A stretch of DNA of 39,971 bases from Caldilineales bacterium (GCA_013360575.1 JABWBG010000003.1:1-39971); one strand, 5' to 3'; positions 16,242 to 23,355 are shown, counted from the first letter of the stretch. The notes: generated from the letters alone by a model not told the origin. A program made the numbers and translations.

Positions 16242-17237
16242 TTACGTCTGTGTTTGCAGGGCCAGCAGCCGGTCGAGATCGCCCTGCACTTCCATGCCCG
16301 CGTGCCGCCCTATGCCCGTGAACAACACCCGTCCCCCTTTCTCGCTCAGGCGCACCTCGACCGCGGCGTTCAGGGTTTCATCCACCCGCTTGTGCATCTC
16401 CTGGCGGGTGGGGCCGTAGAGCAGGCCCCCCTCCGCCCGCCGGGCCTTCATCTCCAGGCGATAGTCGCGGTCCGCCACCATCCACCAGACATGGTCATCC
16501 GCGATGAGTAGGCGCTCGATCACGGCCCCGGTGTAGGTGGCGAAGCGGTAGAGCCTGCCCTCGTGGCGCAGGCCGATGATGAAGCCAGGGAAAGCGCTGC
16601 GCCGCCAGGGAATGATGGCGATGGACGCGGTCAGCGAGACGCCAACCACGGCGAAATGATTGGTCTGCATCCAGATCCAGGCGGCGGGAAAGGATTGGCC
16701 CCAGTCCTTCTCGATGTAGCCGCGGCCGCCGCTGAAATCGAGGGCTGCCCCAGCGAAGGTCAGGCCGCCCTGCAACTCGTGATCGAAGCTGAGCACGCCG
16801 TGATAGCACTCCATGCCCGGAACCCAGGCATACCAGCCCATGATGCCGGGCGAGCGCCAGGTCACCGGCCACGGCGTCGTGCCCAGAAAGCGCACATCAC
16901 CCCGCAGGCTTTGCCCATCCTGGTCGATCTGCAGGCTGATGGCATCGCTGCAGAAGCGGCTGGCCCCGATCTGCACCTCGAAGCGGTCTCTGGCTGCCCC
17001 AAAGGCCGCGGCCGGATACTGAAAATAGTGCGCCTGGCCGGTGCTGCCGTTCAACACCTGGATGAAGGCATGGCGCCGGGCCGGATCGGCGCTGATGAAG
17101 ATGCCGGGGATGAGGGCGTAGCGGTGCTGTTCGGAGGCGTCGATCAGCTTGAAGTACCAGCCTTCGAAGAAGGGCGGTTTTTTATCGAAGCCGTGATAGC
17201 GGGCCGGGTGGCGGAGGGTGCGGAGGTAGTTGAACAT
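16242..17237 (-). CDS. tocopherol cyclase-like protein
   Basis: The protein has 331 residues and the motifs of the tocopherol cyclase family (PF14249): RYHGFDKKPPFFEGWYFKL near the N-terminus (about 13-31), MGWYAWVPGMECYHGVLS in the middle, and GYIEKDWGQSFPAAWIWMQTNHF (about 170-192), then a lipocalin-like run of strands. In plants and cyanobacteria the enzyme closes the chromanol ring. In non-photosynthetic bacteria homologues of this size have unknown substrates and may act on quinone-like or lipid molecules, so the plant name should not be copied as a function. There is no signal peptide. No quinone-modifying genes lie beside it. Confidence 0.85.
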   Translation of the reverse strand: MFNYLRTLRHPARYHGFDKKPPFFEGWYFKLIDASEQHRYALIPGIFISADPARRHAFIQVLNGSTGQAHYFQYPAAAFGAARDRFEVQIGASRFCSDAISLQIDQDGQSLRGDVRFLGTTPWPVTWRSPGIMGWYAWVPGMECYHGVLSFDHELQGGLTFAGAALDFSGGRGYIEKDWGQSFPAAWIWMQTNHFAVVGVSLTASIAIIPWRRSAFPGFIIGLRHEGRLYRFATYTGAVIERLLIADDHVWWMVADRDYRLEMKARRAEGGLLYGPTRQEMHKRVDETLNAAVEVRLSEKGGRVLFTGIGRHAGMEVQGDLDRLLALQTQT

Positions 17238-17619
17238 GGACAGAGTGTAATGGGGCGGGGATGACTGCGCAAGTAGCCCTCATTCCCTTCTCTCTTTTCG
17301 CGACCGCTTGATCGCCCATACCCAACCGCTTTAGGCGGGGTCGTCAGGTTCCGCGCCGATGACTGCTCCTGGTCTCGCCTAGCCGCCGCTTGCTTTTCCG
17401 CTACTTCCTGAAGGCAGCGCGGCCTAAAACGCGCCCTGCCCCCTCGCGGCCCTTCCGCCATCCCCACCCACAAACCCGCCCAACTCAGCCACACAAACTG
17501 CAACCGAGCCCGCCAGTCCTTTGCCGATTTACTTTCCATCGTTTATCCTCTTTTTGAGATACAGTACAACATAACTGTCTCCCCTCTCCCCTCTCTCCTC
17601 TCCCTTCTCCCCTCTGCCC
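17238..17619. other. 382-bp spacer between divergent genes
   Basis: No convincing gene is seen between the tocopherol-cyclase-like gene and the DinB-like gene. A minus-strand reading frame opening at 17539 (MESKSAKDWRARLQFVWLSW) has a GAGG-type site, but it degenerates into low-complexity residues and runs into the neighbouring gene. The right end (about 17579-17618) is an array of CTCCCCT-type heptads touching the next start codon. Confidence 0.5.
17579..17618. repeat. pyrimidine 7-bp tandem repeat before the DinB-like start
   Basis: Heptads of the CTCCCCT/CTCTCCT/CTCCCTT type run up to 2 bp before the ATG at 17620, occupying the place of a Shine-Dalgarno site. Confidence 0.75.
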
Positions 17620-18117
17620 ATGGAAATCCCAGCCAAATCCCACCTCCTCGCCGCCATCCGCAGCGAACGCGCCGAGCTCGAAGCTGTCCTCGACCGCGTC
17701 CCCGCCGCCCGGCTGAGCCAACCGCTCGCGGGCGATGACTGGTCAGTCAAAGACATCCTCGCCCACATCGTCGCCTGGGAACAAGTGCTGCTGCACTGGT
17801 GGCAAGCCGGCCAGAACGGCGAAACGCCCACCGACCCCGGGCCCGGCCTCAGCAACGACGATGTCGAACGCCTGAACAGCGCCTTCTACCAGGCCCATCG
17901 CCACCGCCCCCTGCCCGAGGTACAGGAGGACTTCCGCCGCTCCTACGCTCAGATCATCGCCATGCTAGAGGCGGCGCCCGACGCCGCCATCGAGCAGCCC
18001 GGCTACTTCCCCTGGGCCGGCAGCGCTCCCTTCGCCTGGTTCATCACACCCAGCACCTCCGATCATTACCAGGAGCACCGCCTGCAGATCGCAGCCTGGC
18101 TCGACGCCGCGGCGTGA
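17620..18117 (+). CDS. DinB/ClbS-like four-helix bundle protein
   Basis: The 165-residue protein has the DinB/DfsB (DUF1706, ClbS-like) layout: an N-terminal helix KSHLLAAIRSERAELEAVLDRVP, then W-S-V-K-D-I-L-A-H-I-V-A-W-E (His49), a long helix with the S/F-Y-Q-A-H segment, and C-terminal DHYQEHRLQI (His149, His153). The three histidines are the expected metal-binding positions of the DinB superfamily. ClbS detoxifies colibactin in E. coli by opening its cyclopropane ring, but most homologues are uncharacterised. The start at 17620 directly follows a pyrimidine heptad array, so no Shine-Dalgarno site is visible. Confidence 0.85.
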   Translation: MEIPAKSHLLAAIRSERAELEAVLDRVPAARLSQPLAGDDWSVKDILAHIVAWEQVLLHWWQAGQNGETPTDPGPGLSNDDVERLNSAFYQAHRHRPLPEVQEDFRRSYAQIIAMLEAAPDAAIEQPGYFPWAGSAPFAWFITPSTSDHYQEHRLQIAAWLDAAA

Positions 18118-18211
18118 ACAGCAGCGCCCCCGCCCCGCCAACCGGACGCAGATCAGCATTGAAAAGGCCAACAAACCGCGCAAACTGCGCAATAACCGTC
18201 CGTTGGTTGTT

Positions 18212-18239
18212 AATCATTAATCATTAATGATTAATGATT
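18212..18239. repeat. perfect 28-bp AT-rich palindrome of 7-bp units
   Basis: Two AATCATT units are followed by two AATGATT units, giving 14-bp arms with no loop, and then a T run (18238-18243). It lies after the DinB-like gene and just before the hypothetical gene at 18264. It could be a terminator or an operator. Confidence 0.75.
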
Positions 18240-18263
18240 TTTTCCCAAACAACAGGTGCAAAA

Positions 18264-18980
18264 ATGGGCGTCACCATCCACTACCAAGGTAAATTGACCG
18301 ACACCTCCCGGCTGCCGGTGCTGGTGACAGCCATCCAGCAAGCGGCCACGCAGCGAGGCTGGCCCTACACACGGATCGATGAACGCATCCTGGGCACGGC
18401 CGAAGTCCTGGTCAGCCGCGATCTGGGGTCGCCGCAGGGCCTCATATTGGACGACGACGCGACGATCGTGGTTGAGAGCACCCCCGCCCACTCCGAATAC
18501 CACCCGGTCGATGATCGCTGGCGGGGGATCATCGTCATCCCGCCTGCCTGTGAGTCAATCTGGCTGACTTTTGGCCGCGACGGCCAGATGATCACCTATC
18601 TGCCTGCCGCCGGTTCCCACGCCCAGCCCGGAACCTATCTGGCCAACACCAGCATCTTCACCAAAACGCAATTCGCCGGGGCCGATATCCACATCGGCGT
18701 TTGCGAACTCCTGCGCTTGTGCCAGCAGCACGGCGTCGAACTGGAGGTAACGGACGAAGGCGGCTACTGGGAGACAGGCGATCGCCAGCAATTGGCCGAG
18801 CGTATAAGCTTTCTCGATGCCGCCATCAGCACAGTCAGCCAGCAGGCGGCGCAGATTCTCAACGCCGTTCTGGGCGAAGAGGTCGTGGGGAACGATCCGC
18901 GGATCGAGATCGGCAAAAACATCTCGCCCCCGCTGCCCGACTGGCGCCGCGACTGGGGCCGCAGCGCCCACGAGAACTGA
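18264..18980 (+). CDS. conserved hypothetical protein (238 aa)
   Basis: The start at 18264 (MGVTIHYQGKL) follows CAGGTG at a fair distance; a longer frame from 18234 begins inside the AT-rich palindrome. The protein is soluble, with no signal peptide or membrane segment. The N-terminal ~70 residues (MGVTIHYQGKLTDTSRLPVLVTAIQQAATQRGWPY...) and the paired strands with the W-R-G-I-I-V-I-P-P motif resemble a family of bacterial hypothetical proteins I know only as conserved. A C-terminal half follows with DEGGYWETGDRQQLAERISFLDAAI. Function unknown. The convergent downstream neighbour is separated by a hairpin. Confidence 0.75.
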   Translation: MGVTIHYQGKLTDTSRLPVLVTAIQQAATQRGWPYTRIDERILGTAEVLVSRDLGSPQGLILDDDATIVVESTPAHSEYHPVDDRWRGIIVIPPACESIWLTFGRDGQMITYLPAAGSHAQPGTYLANTSIFTKTQFAGADIHIGVCELLRLCQQHGVELEVTDEGGYWETGDRQQLAERISFLDAAISTVSQQAAQILNAVLGEEVVGNDPRIEIGKNISPPLPDWRRDWGRSAHEN

Positions 18981-19029
18981 GCGGGCGGGGACGCGTCCTT
19001 TTTCGCCGCCCGCCCGCAGCGGGCCACAG

Positions 19030-19059
19030 CCGAGAAGGCGACCACGACCGCCTTCTCGG
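19030..19059. terminator. hairpin between convergent genes
   Basis: CCGAGAAGGCG (19030-19040) pairs perfectly with CGCCTTCTCGG (19049-19059) around an 8-nt loop. It lies between the hypothetical gene ending at 18980 and the membrane gene ending at 19075, so it may serve both strands. No clear T run. Confidence 0.6.
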
Positions 19060-19074
19060 TCATCTGGCGACAAT

Positions 19075-19515
19075 TCAGGCTGCCAGCGCGGCATAGACCA
19101 GGGCGACAATCAGGCCGAAGACCAGGTGGCCCATCACCAGGCCCATCAGCCCGGCCATGCCGCCGCTGCTGCTGGCCGCGCCAGTCGCAGAGGAAGGCAT
19201 CATGCGGGACATCATCGGCATCATCACGCCGGCCACGATACCGTGCACCAGGCCGAAGATCAGGCCCCAGATCACGGCAGCGGCGCCGATGCCCTGGCTC
19301 CACAGAAAGGCGTAGATCAAGGCAAAGACCACGCCCATCATGAAGTGCATGACCGCGCCTATGCCCCTGGCCCGGCCTGCGTCTCGGCTGACCATCGAGC
19401 CGAGCATGCCCATCACATCCATCTTGGGCATGCCCATGGCCGGGGCCAGCATCATCAATAGCGTCATGGCGGCGGTGCCGACCAATCCGGCGATTACGGC
19501 GGCGAATACGTTCAT
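19075..19515 (-). CDS. small membrane protein, YagU/DUF6789-like
   Basis: The protein has 146 residues with a GGAG site before the ATG. Four hydrophobic segments are visible (about 5-27, 50-70, 76-98, 120-144). The composition is rich in Met and Gly (GMPKMDVMGMLGSM, MMPMMSRMMP), and HFMMG and VHGIVAGV place histidines in or beside helices. That resembles the YagU/DUF6789 group of inner-membrane proteins. The Met/His-rich segments might bind a metal, which is an inference only. It is transcribed alone, away from the DUF427 gene. Confidence 0.75.
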   Translation of the reverse strand: MNVFAAVIAGLVGTAAMTLLMMLAPAMGMPKMDVMGMLGSMVSRDAGRARGIGAVMHFMMGVVFALIYAFLWSQGIGAAAVIWGLIFGLVHGIVAGVMMPMMSRMMPSSATGAASSSGGMAGLMGLVMGHLVFGLIVALVYAALAA

Positions 19516-19764
19516 CGGTGTTCTCCTTTTTTTGAATGGGTAGTGTGTGTGTAACGGGTAGGGTGTGCGGGCGATGGCGGCGTCGTGGCGCCCTGGAGAC
19601 GCCCGCTCGTTACCCGTAAGAGGCCCCGCCCCAATCAGGCCTTACCTGCGCACGTCAGACTGATCAAAATAGGCGACGCGGGTAAGGGAACCGGCTGCCG
19701 TCTGCTCTACAAGGGTATATGCGTCTCCGTATCGAACGCACAACTCTCTCACAGGAGCTGAATC

Positions 19765-20058
19765 ATGTTACAAGCACTCTGGAATGGGGCCATCCTGGCC
19801 CAAAGCGACCATACCATCGTTGTCGAAGGCAATCACTATTTTCCCCCCGATTCGCTAAATCGCGCCTACTTCCAGCCCAGCCCCACGCACACCGTCTGCC
19901 CGTGGAAAGGGACGGCGAGTTACTACGACGTAGTCGTCGAAGGCAAGACCAACGCTGGAGCTGCCTGGTATTATGCGCAGCCCAAGCCGGCTGCCGCCCA
20001 GATCAAGGATCATGTCGCCTTCTGGCGCGGGGTCAGGGTGGTCGAAGCGAGCGCTTGA
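19765..20058 (+). CDS. DUF427 domain protein
   Basis: The 97-residue protein is one complete DUF427 domain: ALWNGAILAQSDHTIVVEGNHYFPPDSL, then the signature H-T-V-C-P-W-K-G-T-A-S-Y-Y-D-V, and A-W-Y-Y-A-Q-P-K-P-A-A-A-Q-I-K-D-H-V-A-F. The start at 19765 has ACAGGAG 8 nt upstream. DUF427 is a small beta-rich fold of unknown biochemical role, common in Actinobacteria, Proteobacteria and Chloroflexota. The last codons overlap the first bases of an antitoxin fragment in another frame, suggesting that foreign DNA or a deletion joined them. Confidence 0.92.
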   Translation: MLQALWNGAILAQSDHTIVVEGNHYFPPDSLNRAYFQPSPTHTVCPWKGTASYYDVVVEGKTNAGAAWYYAQPKPAAAQIKDHVAFWRGVRVVEASA

Positions 20059-20170
20059 TGTAGCGCGTGCTCGTGGCCTGACGCAACTGGCCAAAGACGC
20101 TGGCCTTGGGCGTGAGAGTCTCTACAAAGCGCGTACACCGGGCGCCCTGGTCGTCGGAATGACACCTTGA
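20051..20170 (+). pseudogene. fragment of an addiction-module antidote (HTH antitoxin)
   Basis: One frame reads ALDVARARGLTQLAKDAGLG followed by RESLYKA. This is the core helix-turn-helix of the putative addiction-module antidote family (DNA-binding partner of a RelE/HigB-type toxin). The normal N-terminus and the following P-x-F-x-T-V-x-K-V segment are missing: after LYKA the frame becomes unrelated (RTPGALVVGMTP) and stops. It has no start codon or ribosome binding site of its own and overlaps the end of the DUF427 gene by 8 bp. No matching toxin gene is adjacent. Confidence 0.7.
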
Positions 20171-20218
20171 CCTTTCGGGTCTGCGAAACCCAAAAAGTCT
20201 TCACACACAGGGGAACTG

Positions 20219-20650
20219 ATGACCCTATTCGACACCGCCGAACATCAACGCCTGGCCGATTCCGAAGCACGGCAGGCTGACTGGAAACACTGGGGGCCTT
20301 ATCTCAGCGAGCGCGCCTGGGGTACGGTGCGCGAAGACTACAGCCCGCACGGCGCGGCCTGGGAGTCCTTGCCCCACGACCACGCCCGCAGCCGCGCCTA
20401 CCGCTGGAACGAGGATGGCCTGGGCGGCTTCAGCAACCGTTTCCAGAACCTGTGCCTGGCCGTCGCCCTGTGGAACGGCCGGCGGCCGGTGTTTGGCCAG
20501 GAACGGCTCTTCCAAGAGGATCCCCACTGGCGCGATCACCTGCTCTTCTACGAGTATTTCCACGGCGACACGGGCGCCGGCGTCGGCGCCAGCCACCAGA
20601 CCGGTTGGACCGCGTTGGCAGCAACGCTGTTGCAAGAGTCGGGGAGGTAA
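20219..20650 (+). pseudogene. internally deleted GH63/MGH-like glycosidase, ends fused in frame
   Basis: The 143-codon frame joins two distant parts of a ~850-900-residue bacterial GH63-type protein (glucosidase/mannosylglycerate hydrolase-like). Residues 1-~87 match the family N-terminus: TAEHQRLADSE, DWKHWGPYLSERAWGTVREDYSP, PHDHARSRAYRWNEDGLGGFS and LCLAVALWNGR. Residues ~88-143 match its C-terminal end: RPVFG, FQEDPHWRDHLLFYEYFHGD and GAGVGASHQTGWTALAA. The (alpha/alpha)6 catalytic middle, some 700 residues, is missing, and the join falls at NGRRPVFG. The ribosome binding site (AGGGGAACTG) and stop are intact, so a short protein may still be made, but it cannot be an active hydrolase. Confidence 0.8.
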
Positions 20651-20727
20651 GGCATCATGACCCCCCACTGCCGAGCGCCGGACATTGCCGCGTGCCCGGC
20701 GCCCAAACAACGCAAGGAGACGAACCG

Positions 20728-22113
20728 ATGAAACAGTATGATGTGATCTGGATCGGCACCGGCCAGGCCACCGGCACGGTCGTGCCCCGCCTGACGCAGG
20801 CCGGCAAGCGCGTGGCCATTGTCGAGGGCGGCCGCTTCGGCGGCAGTTGCGTCAACTACGGCTGCACTCCCACCAAGACGCTGGTGGCCAGCGCCCGCGC
20901 CGCGCACATGGCCCGCCGCGGCCCCGATTTCGGCGTCCGCACCGGCGAGGTCAGCATCGACTTCGCGAAGGTGATGGCGCGGCAAAACGCCATGCGCCAT
21001 GGCAGCAGCCAGGGCATGGAGCAGTGGCTGCGCGGCCTGGAGCATGCGGATATCTACCCCCACTACGCCAGCTTTGTCGACGCGCACACGGTGCAGGTCG
21101 GCGACCAGCAGATCAGGGGCGAGACCATCGTCATCAACGCCGGCGCCCGGTCGACCAGCCCGGCCATCCCCGGCATCGCGGGCGTCGCCTGGCTGGACAA
21201 CGCCCGCCTGCTCGACCTGCAGGAGCTGCCCCAGCATTTGCTCATCATCGGCGGCAGCTACATCGCCCTGGAGTTCGCCCAGATCTTCCGCCGGCTGGGC
21301 AGCCAGGTGACGGTCTTGCAGCGCTCGGCGCAGCTCCTCAGCCGCGAGGATGCCGACATCGCCGCCCAGGTGCAGGCGATCCTCGCGGCCGAGGGGATCG
21401 ACATCCGCCTGGAGACCAGCATCCAGCGGCTGACGCAGAAGGGGCCGCAGCAGATCGCGGTCTCCTTTCAGCAGGAGGGCGAGGAGCGCCAGGTGCAGGG
21501 CAGCCACCTGCTGCTGGCCTTGGGCCGCACCCCCAACAGCGATCGCCTCAACCTGGCCGCGGCCGGCGTCGAGATGGACCGCCGCGGCTACATCCGGGTG
21601 AATGAGGTGATGCAGACCACGGCGCCGCACATCTTCGCGGTCGGCGACATCAACGGCGAGGGCGCGTTCACCCACACCGCGGTCAACGACGGCGAGATCT
21701 TTTGGGACTTCTACAGCGGCGCGGACGACCGCACCCTGTCGCAGCGCCTGCCCACCTATGCCGTGTTCATCGATCCGCCGTTGGGCCGCGTGGGCATGAG
21801 CGAAAAGGAGGCGCGGGCCAGCGGCCGCAACGTGTTGATGGCTACGCGTCCCATGAAGCAGATCGCCCGGGCCCGGGAAAAGGACGAGACCGCCGGCCTG
21901 GTCAAGATCCTGGTGGACGCGGACACAGAGCAGTTCCTGGGCGCGGCCATCCTGGGCGTCGGCGGCGACGAGGTGATCAACCTGTTCACCCCCTTCATGG
22001 CCACCGGCCAGTCGTACAAGCTGTTTCGCAGGGCCGTGCTCACCCACCCCACCGTGGCCGAGCTGATGCCCTGGATCCTGGACGACCTGAAGCCCCTGAA
22101 GCCCCTGGAGTAG
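20728..22113 (+). CDS. FAD-dependent pyridine nucleotide-disulfide oxidoreductase (mercuric reductase-like)
   Basis: The protein has 461 residues. The start at 20728 has AAGGAG at good spacing; the frame extends upstream through the previous pseudogene and should be ignored. It shows an N-terminal dinucleotide fold (DVIWIGTGQATGTVVPRL), the redox disulfide C-V-N-Y-G-C (Cys41, Cys46) and TPTKTLVASA. The second NAD(P)H fold follows (LLIIGGSYIALEFAQIFRRLGSQVTVL), then the FAD motif IFAVGDINGEGAFTHTA. The dimer domain carries the His-Glu pair H-P-T-V-A-E (His440, Glu445). The extra C-terminal Cys pair and N-terminal HMA domain of true MerA are absent, so mercury reduction is unlikely. It precedes the TGA-containing thioredoxin-fold gene by 5 nt and may be its reductase. 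Confidence 0.93.
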   Translation: MKQYDVIWIGTGQATGTVVPRLTQAGKRVAIVEGGRFGGSCVNYGCTPTKTLVASARAAHMARRGPDFGVRTGEVSIDFAKVMARQNAMRHGSSQGMEQWLRGLEHADIYPHYASFVDAHTVQVGDQQIRGETIVINAGARSTSPAIPGIAGVAWLDNARLLDLQELPQHLLIIGGSYIALEFAQIFRRLGSQVTVLQRSAQLLSREDADIAAQVQAILAAEGIDIRLETSIQRLTQKGPQQIAVSFQQEGEERQVQGSHLLLALGRTPNSDRLNLAAAGVEMDRRGYIRVNEVMQTTAPHIFAVGDINGEGAFTHTAVNDGEIFWDFYSGADDRTLSQRLPTYAVFIDPPLGRVGMSEKEARASGRNVLMATRPMKQIARAREKDETAGLVKILVDADTEQFLGAAILGVGGDEVINLFTPFMATGQSYKLFRRAVLTHPTVAELMPWILDDLKPLKPLE

Positions 22114-22118
22114 CTGCA

Positions 22119-22820
22119 ATGGATACCTCTGAGATCACAACCGCCTACAACTACGACTCCTTCACGCCGGAAAAAGTGCTGCCCTGGCTCAACTTCGCCC
22201 ACAGCCCGGCACTGGGCCAGCCTGCGCCCGATTTTCCCCTGTGGCGGCTGGACGGCGCGCCGACCAGCCTGAGCGAGGTCTGGTCGCAGCACCGGCTGAC
22301 CGTCGTCGAGTTTGGCAGCTTCACCTGACCGTACTGCGGGCTGGCGGCGCCAGTCATGAACGAGATCGCCGAGCGCTTTGCGCCCCAGGGCGTCGGCTCG
22401 GTCTTCCTCTACACCCACGAGGCGCATCCGGGCGAATACTACCCGCACCTGACCTCGCTGGCGCAGAAATTCGATCACGCCCGCGCCCTGCGGGATGTGC
22501 TGGGCGTGGCCCGGCCCATCCTGCTGGATGCTCTGGACGGCGCCTGCCACCGCGCCTACGGCTCCATGCCCAACATGAGCTGGATCTTCAACCGCGGCGG
22601 CGTGCCGATCTACAAGTCAGACTGGAGCGACGCGGCCAGCATCGCCAACGCCCTGGAGTATCAACTCGACGTGCTGGAGCGGCGGCGCGGCAAGGAGCGG
22701 CTGGCCCCCTTCCACGTCGAACGACTGGACTACCGCACCAGCGACCGGCAGGGCTTCGCGGACGGGCTGGCCCGCAGCGGCCCCAAGGCCGTACGCGAAT
22801 TCGCGGAAGCAGGGCTATGA
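22119..22820 (+). CDS. deiodinase-like thioredoxin-fold selenoprotein candidate (in-frame TGA = Sec70)
   Basis: The frame of 233 codons runs from the ATG at 22119 (GGAG 8 nt upstream) to the TGA at 22818-22820, with one internal TGA at 22326-22328. The N-terminal part ends in LGQPAPDFPLWRLDG...VVEFGSFT, then TGA, then PYCGLAAPVMNEIAERF, so the codon sits where related redoxins have the nucleophilic Cys (FGSxT-C/U-P). This gives a T-U-P-Y-C motif with Cys73. The part after the TGA stays in frame and shows iodothyronine-deiodinase-family features: the VFLYTHEAHPGE strand with the E-A-H triad, RPILLDALDGACHRAYGSMPNMSWIFNRGGVPIYKS. A 17-nt hairpin begins 10 nt after the TGA. A nonsense mutation is possible, but it would have to hit exactly the redox residue. 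Function: thiol/selenol redox enzyme, substrate unknown. Confidence 0.82.
22329..22355 (+). promoter_or_regulatory. candidate bacterial SECIS element
   Basis: The 17-nt hairpin at 22339-22355 pairs GGCTGGC (22339-22345) with GCCAGTC (22349-22355), including one G-U pair, around a GGC loop. It begins 10 nt after the in-frame TGA (22326-22328). Bacterial SelB-binding hairpins are known to be about this size, about 11 nt after the UGA, with a G among the first two loop bases. Confidence 0.6.
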
Positions 22821-22836
22821 GCCGCGAACAGCCCGC

Positions 22837-23073
22837 GCCTGGCTGATCGGCCCCTTTGTCAGCGCGCATCTGCGCGTTTACCAGGATCGGGCAGCGGCGA
22901 GGGCATTTCTGCTGCCCTTTATCCACCATCTCAGCGATCATGGGCTGGGCAGTATCAGCGAGATTTTCGACGGCGACCCGCCCTTCACCCCGCGCGGTTG
23001 CATCGCTCAGGCCTGGAGCGTGGCAGCGGTGCTGAGGGCATGGCAGGCTACCGCGCCTGACAGCCGGGTGTGA
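22837..23073 (+). pseudogene. C-terminal remnant of a glycogen-debranching enzyme (GDE_C)
   Basis: From 22837 the frame reads AWLIGPFVSAHLRVYQDRAA, then FIHHLSDHGLGSISEIFDGD, PPFTPRGCIAQAWSVAAVLRAW and a stop. This is the conserved end of archaeal/bacterial amylo-alpha-1,6-glucosidases (the GSISEIFDGDPPHxPRGCIAQAWSV block includes a catalytic region of the (alpha/alpha)6 barrel). The ~600 preceding residues are missing and no start codon or ribosome binding site is present. It lies 16 bp after the selenoprotein-candidate gene, whose flanks on both sides are truncated glycosidase genes. Confidence 0.8.
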
Positions 23074-23212
23074 CAGACGCCAGCCGCGCCTGGTACTTGT
23101 GGGAGAGGCTGCCGGGGATGGGGACGCTTGCAGTCTGGCCACGCGCTTGAATACGATTGCAAAATCATAGCATTCTCGCCCTAAAAATCGCCTGATTTTC
23201 GGCAAAAAACCC

Positions 23213-23241
23213 TTGACAGCAGGTATCTCCTGTGCTATATT
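23213..23241 (+). promoter_or_regulatory. sigma-70 type promoter of the catabolic cluster
   Basis: TTGACA (23213-23218) and TATATT (23236-23241) are separated by 17 bp. The leader of about 110 nt precedes the aldolase gene. A 9-bp inverted pair, ATTCTCGCC (23172-23180) and GGCGAGAAT (23260-23268), flanks the promoter. Confidence 0.8.
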
Positions 23242-23255
23242 GCATACGTATGCAA
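23240..23255. promoter_or_regulatory. perfect 16-bp palindromic operator
   Basis: TTGCATACGTATGCAA is a perfect palindrome overlapping the end of the -10 box and the likely transcription start, a position suited to repression. Its central CG is typical of LacI-family sites, although GntR-type sites can look alike. The LacI regulator at 25589-26647, in the same unit, is the natural candidate. Confidence 0.7.
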
Positions 23256-23355
23256 GCATGGCGAGAATAGAAGGCAGCGAACGTCTTGCAGACAGTCCCT
23301 CGGCCGCCTCTCCTCTCTCCTCTCCCACGACTTTCTGACGCGTACCTCTCCGTCC

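Noticed and set aside
17144-17539. Possible small minus-strand gene MESKSAKDWRARLQFVWLSW...
   Set aside because: It has a fair ribosome binding site, but the sequence turns low-complexity and runs ~94 bp into the tocopherol-cyclase-like gene in another frame; not enough to call a gene.
20548-22119. 523-residue minus-strand frame opposite the FAD reductase
   Set aside because: The plus strand shows all disulfide-reductase motifs; the minus frame is an antisense shadow.
22119-22328. Reading the selenoprotein candidate as a gene ended by a simple nonsense mutation
   Set aside because: The downstream frame stays conserved and the TGA falls exactly at the redox Cys position with a SECIS-like hairpin after it; still possible until sel genes are found.
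22356-22820. Separate 154-residue gene starting at the ATG at 22356
   Set aside because: This ATG is an internal Met (PVMNEIAERF) of the thioredoxin fold; starting here would remove the active site and there is no ribosome binding site.
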